A DNA stretch of 64,000 bases from Epiperipatus broadwayi (lineage: Eukaryota > Onychophora > Udeonychophora > Euonychophora > Peripatidae): positions 126,001 to 190,000 of the forward strand of contig JAQFVV010000028.1 in assembly GCA_028023455.1 (NCBI GenBank). Direction: 5' to 3'. Positions within the stretch are counted from its first letter, which is position 1. Every line of letters starts with the position of its first letter. The translations under genes and the position numbers were made by a program. A model generated the notes under the pieces. That model saw nothing but the letters and a program-made list of their open reading frames with translations, was not told where the DNA came from and did not search any database. Below are positions 22,690-33,920 of the stretch, piece after piece.

Positions 22690-23010
22690 TAAAACCATCC
22701 CATGATCCTTGTTACCACTACATTTATGCCACCTAGTGTAAGCTTTAGTAATCAATAGATGTCACATGGTAATATTTAACAAATTTTTATATCTAGTACT
22801 GTTCTACCAAATAATCCCAGATTAGTTTCTAGCTTATGGCTTTCAGAAATCCAAAAGCTCTTCACTGATGAAAGCCACAAGTTAGGAAATGGTCTGGGGA
22901 TATTTGGATAGGACATCTCCGGATAAGGATTTCTTAAGGAATTAGATGACATCTATTGATTATTAAAGCTTATAGTAGATGGCATTGATATAGTGGAAAT
23001 TAGGAGGAAA
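22690..23010. mobile_element. Family A inverted pair
   Basis: Left and right parts are inverted copies (TAATCAATAGATGTCA against TGACATCTATTGATTA). A truncated minus-strand hammerhead lies at about 22848-22814, and a better plus-strand copy follows at 22858-22900 only ten bases later. The element is thus a compact head-to-head pair. Confidence 0.65.
22858..22900 (+). ncRNA. Hammerhead motif, family A copy
   Basis: CUGAUGA (22865-22871), AAGCCACAAGUUAG, GAAAU, GGUC, then UGGGGA. CUCUUCA before the core pairs with UGGGGA using two G-U pairs. As in all family A copies the closing pair of stem II is A-A, not G-C, which would weaken activity. The GUC triplet is intact. Confidence 0.5.
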
Positions 23011-23254
23011 ATTGCTAATAAATTGTTAATAGATATATAGTAAAGCCATGAACTATGCGATATTTTGTTTCAAGACCCCTAGTGTATAAATGTATATAAC
23101 ATATAACAGCTCATGTTTTGTTGACAAACATTAATGAGGATATAAATGGGAATTGTTTATCGAACTGTAAGTGTACAGAACTTTTCAACATTTCACACAC
23201 ACATATATATATATAACACAAGCACTTTTTTATATGTATAATAGGCATATATAA

Positions 23255-24535
23255 TTAACAAAAATATGTAGCAAACTCTCCAGACAGTAGTGCCACCTAG
23301 TGAAAGCCACAGTAATGAATGGATGCTAGACGGTTTGTAATAAAATCCATATCTAGTGCCTATTCATCGAATATCTCCAGACTAGTTTTTAGCCTACAGC
23401 TTTTATCAGGGAGGAGCAGCCCCTCTTTTAGCCATTTGGTTAACTATGAAGCTATGCATCCAGATGAAAGCACAATAAGGTTTTCAATTTAAATTATTTT
23501 TTTTGTATAGTCATATGGATCTGAATTCAGTTCAGTATCTATACATTTTGGTGTCTTTTGTTTTTTAACTTTGGCTTTTTGATAACCCTATGGGCAGTAT
23601 TGGTATAAAATCATTAAAATATCACATGATTACCATTTCCTATGATTACATTAAAATATCACATGATTACCATTTCCTATGATTACACAAGCTATTAAAA
23701 CAGTTGCAAGCTCTGAATGTGGTAGTGCCACCAGTGCAAGCCACAGTAATCCATGGATAGTAGAATGCTTGGGCATAAAATTCTTGTCTAGTGCCTACTC
23801 ATTCAATATCTCCAGTTAGTTTCTAGCTTGTGGCCTTCATTGGTAAGGAGCTTTGGATCTGAGAACACTTTAAATATTGGTATCTAATGCAATTCTCCAG
23901 ATGATATCTATTAGTTAGCTATCCTAAAATTGAGATGCAGTGCTCTTAGATTCAAGACTCATCATTGCTGAAAACAACAATCTAAAAACTAGCATGGAAC
24001 TATTTTCTGAAAAGAAAGTAGGTAGGATTTTTATGCACAAACATTCTTGCATCCTTTGTTTATTAAGACTTGCACAGGTAGCACTATGGTTTGGATAGTG
24101 TGTGTTTTAGAAGTTTGTAAAAACTTAGGATAGGTGATTATATGACGTTTTAGTGATGTTGTATCAATTCTGTCCATAGAATAATGGTGACTGTGGTTAT
24201 TGAAAATCCCAGGATACCAAAATTTATAGATGCAGAACTGGGTTCAGATCTATGTTACTATACAGGTGAAATAGCTTGAATTGAAAAACATTATTGCATT
24301 TTCAGTTTGGGCTCAAAGATTTAAAGTTAACTAAAATAGTGAAAGATGGTTTCTAGAGAGGATGTATTAGGTCCAAAGATCTAAGTGCAATGCTTTCAGA
24401 TTCAAAGCTCCTCACTGATGAATGCTGCATGCTAGAAACTAGTCCAGGAATATTGAATGAGTAGGCAGTAGATAATGATTTTGATGTACTAATCTTCTAG
24501 CATCCATTGATTATTATGTCTTGCTCTATATTTCA
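23255..24535. mobile_element. Cluster of family A units in tandem and inverted order
   Basis: Two minus-strand units (hammerhead remnants at about 23417-23377 and 23852-23806) are followed by two plus-strand units whose hammerheads start at 23965 (decayed, UUGCUGA) and 24415 (CUGAUGA). The plus-strand period is 450 bp. A 41-bp block (near 23610-23650 and 23651-23691) is duplicated. This shows that family A exists as head-to-tail tandem units as well as inverted pairs, as in retrozyme or Penelope-type insertions. Confidence 0.7.
24406..24452 (+). ncRNA. Hammerhead motif, family A copy with intact core
   Basis: CUCCUCA, then CUGAUGA (24415-24421), a stem-loop with GC pairs, GAAAC, UAGUC. The core blocks and the self-complementary ACTAGT at stem III are kept. 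Stem I is damaged, because CAGGAAU follows GUC where UGGGGAU is usual. Probably a decayed copy. Confidence 0.45.
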
Positions 24536-24630
24536 ATATCTGTGTTGTCATAACATATGGTTAAAATGGTTGAATATAATAATCTGTGTTGTCATAACAT
24601 ATGGTTATAATGGTTGAATATAATAATCTA
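24536..24630 (+). repeat. 48-bp tandem duplication
   Basis: CTGTGTTGTCATAACATATG followed by GTTAAAATGGTTG is repeated once with a single change. It lies between family A and the LINE remains. Confidence 0.8.
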
Positions 24631-24659
24631 ACAGAAAGTTTAATAACTAACAAGAAGGT

Positions 24660-25700
24660 CTTTTTGATCCACTGAGGGTAATATGTGGACCTGAAAAGCA
24701 GTATCACAATTCTATTCCATCCAGAAATGACACTCCTTTATATGATAATAATGATATTCTGTGGAAGATGCATTTTGATCATCTTTTCAATAATGATGCA
24801 AAAATTGATATGACTTTTGATGATATGTCCATTTTATCTAATCATTCAGATTTGGATGAAGAATAGAAAAGTGATAAATCATGACATATGATATATCCAT
24901 TTTATCTAATCATTCAGATTTGGATGAAGAATAGGAAAGTGATAAATCATGATAATGATGCAAAAATTGATATGACTTTTGATGATATATCCATTTTATC
25001 TAATCACTCAGATTTGGATGAAGAATAGGAAAGTGATAAATCATGAAATAATATCCAGAGGAGTCTTAAAATATGATGGTAATGTTAGTTCCAAAAATAT
25101 TGGAAAATATTTAGGAATATGTGAACTTATAGTGTCCCACCCAATTTTAAGTATTCTTCTAAAATTTCCATTCTTAAAAATAAAAGGAATGGCTAATCAT
25201 GGAATATCATTATTATCCACTATAAATTTCAGAGACTTTGCTGAATAGGTTTCTTCCAGTTATAAATCATTACCAGAGATTTATTATAGTTTTAGAGAAT
25301 CAAGAAACAATGTAGATATGGTCTTTGTTGGCAGAAAATGCAAAAAAAAGTCTTAGGAACAAAAAACGATGTTGATTCAGTCAAGGCATTTCATTCAGTT
25401 AACAGAACAGATCTATGGCATTGTTTGAAATTAATTGGCTGTCACTCAAAATTCATTCATATTATACAGTTTCTAAATGACAGAAATGAGTGGAAATGTT
25501 ATCATTGATTGGTAAATCTGAGCTATTTGAAATGAATATTTGCTTTAACAGTGATTTCAACTTTTATGACAAAGGTGTTTGGAATTGTTTATAGGTGGCT
25601 TTATTAAACTGAGACCAAGCTATGATGTCGATTTGATGATGAAAAGTTTATTTGAATCAATTAAAAGCAAAACCAAAAGTTTTATTTGCTTAGATTCTGG
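24660..25700 (+). pseudogene. Non-LTR retrotransposon, endonuclease-RT linker and RT remains
   Basis: Conserved pieces of a LINE polyprotein appear in order: VICGPEKQYHNS and LYDNNDILWKMHFDHLFN (the linker before RT), NHGISLLST (25195-25218), a LPE-x5-FRESRNNVDMVF block (about 25270-25325), KAFHSVNRTDLW and CHSKFIHIIQFL (25383-25475), and a DGKLFNL-like remnant near 25640. The frame changes several times and contains stops. The catalytic F-A-D-D box was not found. A 77-base segment encoding SILSNHSDLDEE is present three times (24830-25045). This is an inactive fragment of the LINE type that also supplies the 26.4-27.0 kb piece. Confidence 0.75.
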
Positions 25701-25849
25701 ATTTACAGCAGCTTGATAGGCCATTTTACTGATTCAAAAGATTAATATTTTGAATATAACATTTAAAATACTTTAATAATTAATGTTAAAAAAATCCAAG
25801 TTTTTTATCTGCCAATAATAAAAGAAAAATTTTCAACAACTTTCTTGTA

Positions 25850-26370
25850 TGTTCATCACAGAGGCAAAACTCTCCATACAGTAGTAATCAATGGACGCAA
25901 GAAGATTATGCATAAAATCCCTATCTAGTTTCTACTCATCCAATATCCTCGGATGAGTCATCAGTGATGAGCATTGGATCTGAGAGCACTGCACCTAGAT
26001 CTTAGGATCAAATGCAACCTTCCAGTGGCCATCTTTTACTTTTTTAACTAACTATAAAGCTTTGAGTCCAAAAATGAAAACACTATAATGTTTTCAAGCT
26101 AAGCTCACGAGCTCATATATGAACTCATTTCAGCATCCACATTTTTTGGTGTCTTTGGTTCTTTTATAACCACAGTCACCATAATTCTTTTGGATTATGA
26201 AGGATATTGGATGAGTAGGCCCTAGATAGGATTTTATGCACAAACCTTCCTGCATCCATTGTTTACTCTGGCTTGCACTGAGTGGCACTATTGTATGGAG
26301 AGTTTTGCCACTATGAAAAACAACTTGTGTAAGCATAAAGAATGGTGATCATGTGATGTTTGATGGTATA
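25850..26370 (-). mobile_element. Family A element with deleted hammerhead
   Basis: Both ends have the family boundary (GGCAAAACTCTCC on the left, GGAGAGTTTTGCC on the right), and the right end continues to GGTGATCATGTGATGTTTG. The body shows the TGAGTCCAAAAATGAAAACA and TTTTTTGGTGTCTTTGG family blocks. The hammerhead position (near 25950) retains only TCATCAGTGATGAGC, so the core is gone. Confidence 0.7.
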
Positions 26371-26439
26371 TCTCGGATGGTTGTCAAGTTGAGATTATAA
26401 CCAATTTAAATATCTTGTAAGTTTTAGAAGAAAAGTGGA

Positions 26440-27000
26440 CTTAGATGTTGACTTACAGCACAGATTCCAATATGTTACTGCTTTTGACAAGTTAAAAAAA
26501 TAGAATATTTTTACAGGGAAATAACTACTACAACTAAATTAACTATATATAAAGTTTTTGTCTAATTTATTGTATGGATGTGAAACTTGAACATTCTATC
26601 AGTACAATATAAAGGTTTTAGAAACTGCTTTTGACAAGTTAAAAAAATAGAATATTTTTACAGGGAAATAACTACCACAATGAAATTAGCTATATATAAA
26701 GTTTTTGCCAAATTTATTGTATGGATGTGAAACTTGAACATTCCATCAGTACAATATAAAGGTTTTAGAAAAATTTTGTATAAGGATTCTATAAAATCAT
26801 AAAAATACAATGGCACAGTCATAAAACCAATCAATACATTCTTCAAATACTGGAGGTGACATTATTGACTCCATAATTGTAAAATCATAATTTCATGGTA
26901 TTGGATATGTAAAATGTATGAACAATGCAATACTTCCTAAAAGGGAAGTTTTATGGTGAATTTAAACATGGTTTGTGTCATATCTGACCTTGTTTTGAGA
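26440..27000 (+). pseudogene. LINE polyprotein C-terminal region, duplicated
   Basis: The translation shows KLAIYKVF, FIVWM and YKGF blocks, which correspond to the region after RT in the LINE at 24.7-25.7 kb, then ILQILEVTLL and a later PKREVLW-like piece. A 147-bp segment is in tandem (26478-26624 and 26625-26771), which breaks the frame. Family assignment comes from the order of these blocks; no catalytic residues lie here. Confidence 0.6.
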
Positions 27001-28184
27001 AGTGGTCTAATCTATATTCCATCCTTATCTAATCAGATTGAGCACTCATTGCCACTAACCAATGTGTAAACATGTGGATAACCAATGTACAAACATAGCC
27101 AAAGGATAAAACATAAGTACGGCCAATGTGTAAACATGTCTATAAAATTCTACCATTGGTTAGTATGGGCCATTATGCAATGATGATCTATATGATTCCT
27201 ATTGCTGCCAGTAAGGCAGGGGATCTGGCAATAAATAGTCAGCCTTTTAGAGGCAATCCAGGGAAAGAGAACATCTGTCTAACGTGAACGATTTGATCAT
27301 GCTCTCAATTGAAACCACTTTCAACTACAAAGGTGTTTCTACTATAGTCATTACCGATATGTCTAAGCAGTGAGGCAAGTCGACGATGAGACAGGAAGCT
27401 GCTCTGACTATGGTCAACTACAGGCAACTGCCCAGTATAGCCGGAAGAGTCTTGATTAGAACTCATGATGCAAGTTAAAATATACAGCTGGAAATGAGTT
27501 CAGTCATTCAGGCATGACCAACTCATTATTGACTAAGTTATAAGAAAAATTTTATGTTATATATTTTTTGATATTACTGATGGTTTGGATATGAAACTAA
27601 CAGTTTGTATGAGAGATAGGGAACCTCATTTAAATTATAAAAATTATTTCAAAGATATTGTAAACCATTGTAATATTGATTGTTCCCATCAAGAAGATAT
27701 CCAGAGAATAGAATACATTAGAGAGTACAATTAGATGTGGTGTTGAAGTATTTCAGAAAGAGAAGGTTGTCGATAAAGAAATTATTGCCATCTCTAAAAT
27801 GGCAAACATCTATAGATCGAGTTCGAATCCCTCCCTAGCTTTTTAAATGTTAGTCCCTATGTTTACCAACTACTAGTCAAATAGAAAAAAAATGTGGCAA
27901 TGTGTCACAAATTGTGTGTGATAGCTGTATTTGACTAGGTTTGGAATGAGTGAGAAAAGTGAATAACTAAAATATCGAACAAATAGCAAAATGGACCTGA
28001 ATGTTAAAGTGGGGGCGCATTTATGATTCAGAGATTGGATTGTGTAATCATTGCAAAACTTATTTCTAAAGCAGTTTTTACTTTTTCTTTTTTTTACCTT
28101 TCAGTTGGAATGGCATACTTGTTTGCTAATGGCTGCTATATTTATGAGTATATGTATGTAAGTATATATGTTTATGTATGTATA
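27001..28184. other. No gene; less AT-biased patch at 27230-27480
   Basis: Most is AT-rich. The patch at about 27230-27480 (for example AGGCAAGTCGACGATGAGAC) has a more balanced composition than its surroundings, but no long frame and no structure I recognise. It may be part of an unclassified repeat. Confidence 0.35.
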
Positions 28185-28420
28185 TCATCATCATCAATCA
28201 TTATCAATCCACTGCAGGATGAAGGTCTCTCTAAGTTCAATCCATCTTCTCTGATCTCTAGTTTCTCTTCTCCACATCACCCCTGCATACTTTCTTATTT
28301 CATCCATCCATCTCACATGTGGTCTCTTTTTGGGTCTTTTACAATCTCTTGGAATCCAGTTTAAGATTTCAATGGTCCGTCTACTATCATCTCTTCTGTA
28401 TGCATATAATTCAATTGGGT
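28185..28420 (-). mobile_element. RTE-like LINE 3' end
   Basis: On the minus strand the frame reads TIEILNWIPRDCKRPKKRP, VRWMDEIRKYAGVMWRRE, ... RETFILQWIDND and stop, followed at 28185-28197 by an (ATG)n tail. This is the best preserved copy of the family in the window, with the last 70 or so residues open. The rest of the element is missing. Confidence 0.85.
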
Positions 28421-29417
28421 TTTTAAACGATGAATTAATTCTATATGTATGCACAATGCAAAAATTATAAATGCTTCAAAATTAAAGTTTTTTAAATGGC
28501 TGTAGGTCTATAATGTATCTTCCCCTCGGGCCTAATTTTCAGTTTGTGTTGATGTCTTTGTAAAAAATAAAATAAAAAAAGGGGAGAATGGTTTTCTTTT
28601 GTGGAAAAAACACAATCATTTGGAGACTTATCAACACCTTTCTTTTTTTTTTTTTTGATATAACAAAAACCAAATAAAAGCCTAATGACTTTATTATTCG
28701 GGCGTTATAAAAAAGTTCGAGCGTCAGCAACGATCCTGGAACCTTCCAATTCCTACGCTTTATCAACAGCGCCAATAAAAGTTGACGAGAAAATAAAAAG
28801 CTACGTGTGTAACACCTTAAGTAAAAAAAAATTAAAACTTGTTGACATTAATGACAGAATAAATGAGTAAATTCTATAATACATAAAGTTGACCTACAAA
28901 GTAAAAAAAAACGTGAAATTCATTCAAGAAAGCATTAGAAATGCTTTAATTTTAAACTTGAGAAGGAATAAAAATAAAATAAATGAATGCTGTTTAAACA
29001 ATGGAAAATGGAAAAAAGAGTACAACTGAAAGACATAAAATAATAGTTGAGAAAATTAAAAAACAACAATAATATAATTATAACTAATTTTATGCATATA
29101 TTCTGTAATATAAAAGAAAATAGTTTATACATCACATGATTTAATTTAATAAACTTGTATTACAAATACAAGTATATATTCTATAAACACATGCGTAAAA
29201 TGAGCCCAAGGTGCATTTTCTGATGAACCTAGAACTCATCATTATCCTTATTAGGTATTAATCAATATCAAATTATCACAATTTATAGTGAAGGTAGCAA
29301 ACTTATGGTTTAACATCATCTTTCTCAGATAAAGGCATCTTGAGTCATTTATTATTGATGTGCTTAAAATATATGTGGTAAAATTAAAGTTCTTATTTTT
29401 CTCTTTTTACTTTCTTC
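28421..29417. other. AT-rich DNA, nothing recognised
   Basis: Short frames on both strands (at 28539 and 28685) have no identifiable motif. The stretch is dominated by A and T runs. Confidence 0.35.
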
Positions 29418-29602
29418 ATATATACACTTTAATGCAAATTTTTTTTAATGATTTCTGTATTTTCCTGATAGTGTCAATTGTCCTGCAGTCTTCATCAAAG
29501 GTAGAGGAAATTAAGATCACTCTGATGAAGATTGCAGGACAGTTGAAACTGTCAGAAAAATAAAGAAATCATTAAAAAAATTTTTGCATCAAAGTGTATA
29601 TG
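29418..29602. mobile_element. Family D inverted repeat with hammerhead-like core
   Basis: About 80 bp on the left (29418-29500) is repeated inverted on the right (29522-29601); the outer landmarks are TATACACTTTAATGCA and TGCATCAAAGTGTATA. On the plus strand the right arm reads CUGAUGA, AGAUUGCAGGACAGUU, GAAAC, UGUC. A related copy at 61843 has the perfect stem GACUG/CAGUC. Stem I pairing is poor and stem III would have a one-base loop, so the ribozyme reading is weak though the blocks are right. The left arm is a decayed mirror copy. Confidence 0.5.
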
Positions 29603-31384
29603 AGGGGAGTTAAAGCAATATATATATATAATTAAAGTTCTAAGTAAATTGTTGCACAGGAAATAAAGAAAAATGAATAACTGATTCCTTATGGCTGAGT
29701 ATTCATTTTTAATTAAAGTTTAAAGTATGTATGTGGACTAAACATTTTATGATAATTTTCAGCTAAATAAATAATTAGTGATAATTGTTATGGTATTTAT
29801 CTGGGAAGGATGGTATCGCAATTATGAATGCAGGAAATATGAACCTTTATGATAAACAATAATAATAAATAGATATTAAAAATAAAGTGCAGCGATAATT
29901 AGAACTCCAAAGGCAGATTAACCCAAAAATTTTAAAGGAGTAGCAATATAGTAGAAGCTATACCTGTAACTATAAAACTTACAATGAGTCACAAAATTAT
30001 TAATATTTTTATTATTTTTGAAGAAATATAAATTAGACATTGAAATCAATATAAAAAAAATTCTGAAAGCTATTTTCTAAAATGATTTTGACAGTCAGTA
30101 TTTAGAAATTTATTAAAAAATGAAATAGCTATTTTTTCAGTTTTAATAAGTAAAATTATTTTATGTCTATCCCAAACAGTTTCGAAAAATGTGTGACCAA
30201 AAAAAGTGTCTCAATTTACAGGTGCTTCATTTATTAGAGTTGTTCCATTATAGCAGTTACTGTCAGATGTTTATTTCAAGTTCACTTATAAAAATGTCTA
30301 TTTATAGTGAAAATATATATACACAAAACTGTTTCTAAATATCATACTCGGGGACAAAAGGATCTTGAAGATTCTTCATCTATAGTCAACAGAAGAACTG
30401 GACTCTAGGCTTACTTATCACCTGGTGAATAGAGATTTTGACTCTCATTAGTCTGTATTTACAAATGGCTACATACCTATTTAACTTAATAATTGGCTAG
30501 CTACTAAATTGATTTGTGAGCTATATATTATTAAAAAAGTTCTAAATATGTCCAAGTATGAGTTTGAATTTCAGGTCATGAGGGATGAATGTATACCTAT
30601 TAAATATTATACTAAAACTATACCATTTACATATTGGTGAAATATTTTACAAAGATTAATAAGTGTTTAAGGCTACATTTTAATTGTTAATCAGTTTTGT
30701 GTAACATGTGAGATGTTTTGGGTGGGTACTTCTTGTATTATTGACTAGTTTGCTCAAAACATTTTGGAAGTTTTATTATCACTATGGGTAGATGAAGACC
30801 ATGAATGTATCCATGTAAAGACCACGAATGTATCCATATAAAATGAATTACTCTTCAGTTATAATTTTCATCAATAATAAAAATCTTATGTGTTGCCAAA
30901 AAAAAGAGAAAAAAACTGATATCAAATATAGACAGAAAGACAATAACTTAAATAGATACTATTAGTGACTATATGGTGCAAAAGAACAACAAATATATTA
31001 TTTAAAGTGATATATATATATATATATGTAATAATATTATAAATAGATGTCTGTATTTCTTCAAAGCAATATACAGAAATCTTATAATTAAATATTAGTA
31101 AATACAGTAATCAAAAATTTTGAAAAAGACACAATATGGTCATAATATAAGATCGTTTTGACTATCTTCCTAGTCTTTGTCAACTATTTCTACCTTCCCA
31201 TAAATCTGTGATCCTAATGTTTGCTGCCTGCTTATTGATTAAGTCTTGCTTGTATTTATATATTAGCATAGGTTCCTTTATTTTCCTTTCATTGTTATTT
31301 CTTTCAGTCTGCAATATTTTTACATTATTATAATTTAAATTAAAACCATATATACTTGACTTACTATCGACATATATAATATAA
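29603..31384. other. AT-rich DNA, nothing recognised
   Basis: This stretch includes a (TA)n run near 31014-31028. No open frame or bounded repeat was recognised. The short block ACCA(C/T)GAATGTATCCAT is duplicated near 30800-30840. Confidence 0.35.
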
Positions 31385-31680
31385 ATGGCTTTAAATGGAT
31401 CAAGAACAGATGAAAATTTAAGGTGCGTTCAGTTCCTCGATCTTAAGATAACTAGAAATAGATGTAATCTGGATTACTATATGACTATTAAACTAATAGC
31501 AAAAAGAGGCTACATTTCATATAAATCAAGAGTACCAATGTCACATAAAATGGTAGGTTTGAAGTCCTTCTTATTCAGAAATGATAATCTTTGTAAATTT
31601 TCATTTAGAGAATTTAACACCCACTCACATATATTAATAATTTTTATTAGTCCTTCATTAGATTAGAGATTATTTAATAA
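31385..31680 (+). pseudogene. Penelope-like element reverse transcriptase, C-terminal part
   Basis: The 93-residue frame carries FLDLKITRN (residues 17-25), then RGYISYKSRVPMSHK (41-55) and a basic residue at 65. The spacing and content (F-L-D-L, then Y-I-x-Y-x-S-x-x-P-x-S-x-K and a following R) match the region after the catalytic motif in Penelope-like reverse transcriptases. The catalytic Y-x-D-D and the GIY-YIG nuclease are not found nearby, so this is a fragment. It matters because Penelope-like elements are known to carry hammerhead ribozymes in their terminal repeats, like the families seen here. DIRS-type RT is the main alternative. Confidence 0.5.
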
Positions 31681-31821
31681 CGAATAATATGTTTGTAGTG
31701 TAATTTTCATTACGCATTCTTACGCGTAAGATAGGGACTGATTTCTATCCACTTTTAAGACCTAGTGGAGGGATGCAATCATAAACATATGACCAAAAAA
31801 AATGTCAAAACAGATATATCC

Positions 31822-31862
31822 AAGATTCATATTTTATGCTGAATCAGCACTCATCGCATCCT
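31822..31862 (-). ncRNA. Hammerhead remnant, family C
   Basis: On the minus strand: GCGAUGA in place of CUGAUGA, stem II GUGCUG-AUU-CAGCAU, then AAAAU in place of GAAAU, AUGAAU and CUUGG. Stem II is clearly that of family C, but two core positions are lost. It lies 150 bp beyond the Penelope-like fragment, on the other strand. Confidence 0.4.
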
Positions 31863-33554
31863 GCCAAAAAGTGCTGAAAGTGAATAGAAACCCGTTCATA
31901 CCTTATTGAGAGTGGTGCAGTGAAAATCGCACTATATACAGTATTACGTATTTACATTCTTCATGTTGTTAATACCAATATAGCTCCATGTATTGGAAGT
32001 TTTGCCTTGCAAACATTTAATGACTTCGTTTGCCTTTATTTTTCCAGTTTTTACAAATATAGCAAGTCTAACAGGTGATATTAATTATAAGAACTAGAAA
32101 AACAAAAGGAAATGATTTCATTTCTTCCACTAGAGGGCAGTGCATTGATATAAACAATAGAAGGGAAAGTTTATTGTTTCTGTGATACAAATTATTAGAA
32201 GTGCTGTATTAGTATTTATATATAAGCGCACATACATAAGCCGGTAACATACATATATACTGTTGATTCTTAAGTGCTGAAAACCACCAGCATAATAATT
32301 TAGTAGTTTATATTCCACTTTAGATTAAAATATGCTTTAAACAGAAAATTATTCCACATTTTTAAATAAAAGTAAAGTTATATAAAAGAATAATATTTTC
32401 TTCAGTTAGTATCAAACAATAAAGTGCTTTCTCAGAGGCTGTATATTATTTGTCAGTTGATGTATTTTGGGAAATCAGCGTGAATAATATTGAATTCAAT
32501 TCCCAGTGTGAGACTGCGCATTTTCTCTTTTAACTATTTTGCTAATAACAGTCTTAATGATACAGAAGTCGATGAAGCTTCCTGGCAGTTGAATGAGTAG
32601 AGTTTCAATCCCGAAGAGAGAGACTTTATATACCTCCTTAAAAGATTTTACCTTTTACTGATCCAAAACAATATTAATTTTTGTTTATTATGTATTATTC
32701 ATATGAAAAACAAGATAAAAATAATTCTGAAATGCTAAAATTTTTATAACGTTTAAAAATAATTTAATTTGTTTTGAATCAAATAGATAGCTTTTTACAA
32801 AATACACTCTGAGGAAAACAACTGATAGTTAGAAATTCGTTCGACGATATTAAATAAATAATTTTGCCAAATGTATATACACAAATATATGAAGGGTATC
32901 ATAGTGCAGTGTTTAGCACATCTATTTGCGGTGATTGCGATCAAGAGTTCGATTATAAGTGAACAAAATATTTTTCCGATTCCAAAAAAGTTTAAAATTT
33001 TTTTTTCAGGTAGTCCGTACGTGAAATAAATTGACTATTTATATAATTATTACCATATATTACTAGTATACAAATATTCTTAAAGAACTGATACAAGACT
33101 TCTCTTAAACTCTCATCCTTTGACCATATGACAAGACGAATGAATCTTATATTCTTTTTTCTTTATAAAGAAATATTCCAAAGATGTTGTCTTGCAATGA
33201 GCTATTTAAACCCAGTTTCATACACTATATATATATATCACTTATGATCTGGGGTTTGAATCTGGGTCAATTGATTTTTTTTTCAAGAATCTTCAGAAAT
33301 TTTATCTTAGATAGCTGCCCATAGCCAACCCAACTAATCATCCAACATTGGTTAGTAAATGGATATCAAACTATCTTTAGTTAGGGAATGGAAACATTGG
33401 TGGAAAATGGCTCAAACTCTCGTCACTCGCCAGTTTACAAATCTGTTAGTAGAGCCTTCTCCTTCAATGTTATTGTAATGGGGTTTCTGAAGAGGTATTT
33501 GCCCTGCAAAAGGTAATTTATGAAAAAGGCCAGTTTATCTTATATATATATAAA
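31863..33554. other. AT-rich DNA; weak tRNA-like remnant at 32893-32963
   Basis: Near 32900-32960 the sequence ATAGTGCAGTGTTTAGCACA followed about 30 bases later by AGAGTTCGATTATA recalls the A and B boxes of a tRNA-derived SINE, but neither is intact. Nothing else is recognised. Confidence 0.3.
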
Positions 33555-33700
33555 TAAACTGTGAGTTATTTTTGCTTACTTCCCAATGTTTTGACGAAAT
33601 AGCATCTGCTTTTATCAAGGTTACCTTAAAAAAAAAAAAAACACCATTAGATCTGAAATAGTAATGAGATTGAATGTGAGGTAAAGAATGATATTGAGAA

Positions 33701-33787
33701 TATATGAATTAACAAAATGTTTATTTTCTTCAGTGAAAACAATTCAGGGTGAAACTGAAGAAAATAAACATTTTGTTAATTCACATA
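33701..33787. repeat. 34-bp inverted repeat (hairpin)
   Basis: Arms 33701-33734 and 33754-33787 are reverse complements with one mismatch, separated by 19 bases. The inner motif is TTATTTTCTTCAGT against ACTGAAGAAAATAA. This is a secondary foldback nested inside the family E element. Confidence 0.9.
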
Positions 33788-33814
33788 TTTTGAATGCTCA
33801 ACTATTTCATGCTC

Positions 33815-33920
33815 GTCAAGCGCTGGTGGTCAAGTGGTCAGCACAGCCGCCTTACAAGCAGTTGTCGCGGGTTTGTGGGTTCGCTTCCCGGCCGATGCTA
33901 TGATACATGAAAAAAAAAAA
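33815..33920 (+). mobile_element. tRNA-Gly-derived SINE, copy 1, with 14-bp target duplication
   Basis: ACTATTTCATGCTC flanks the copy exactly on both sides (33801-33814 and 33921-33934). The body starts GTCAAGCGCTGGTGGTCAAG, matching a tRNA-Gly head, includes the B-box-like GGGTTCGCTTCCC, and ends GCTATGATACATG plus an A run. At 106 bp with no other body it is a minimal tRNA-type SINE, which a LINE of the host would have to mobilise. Confidence 0.85.

Noticed and set aside
27230-27480. More balanced patch that might be a conserved SINE core or RNA gene
   Set aside because: No A/B boxes, no stable long stem and no second copy were found by reading.
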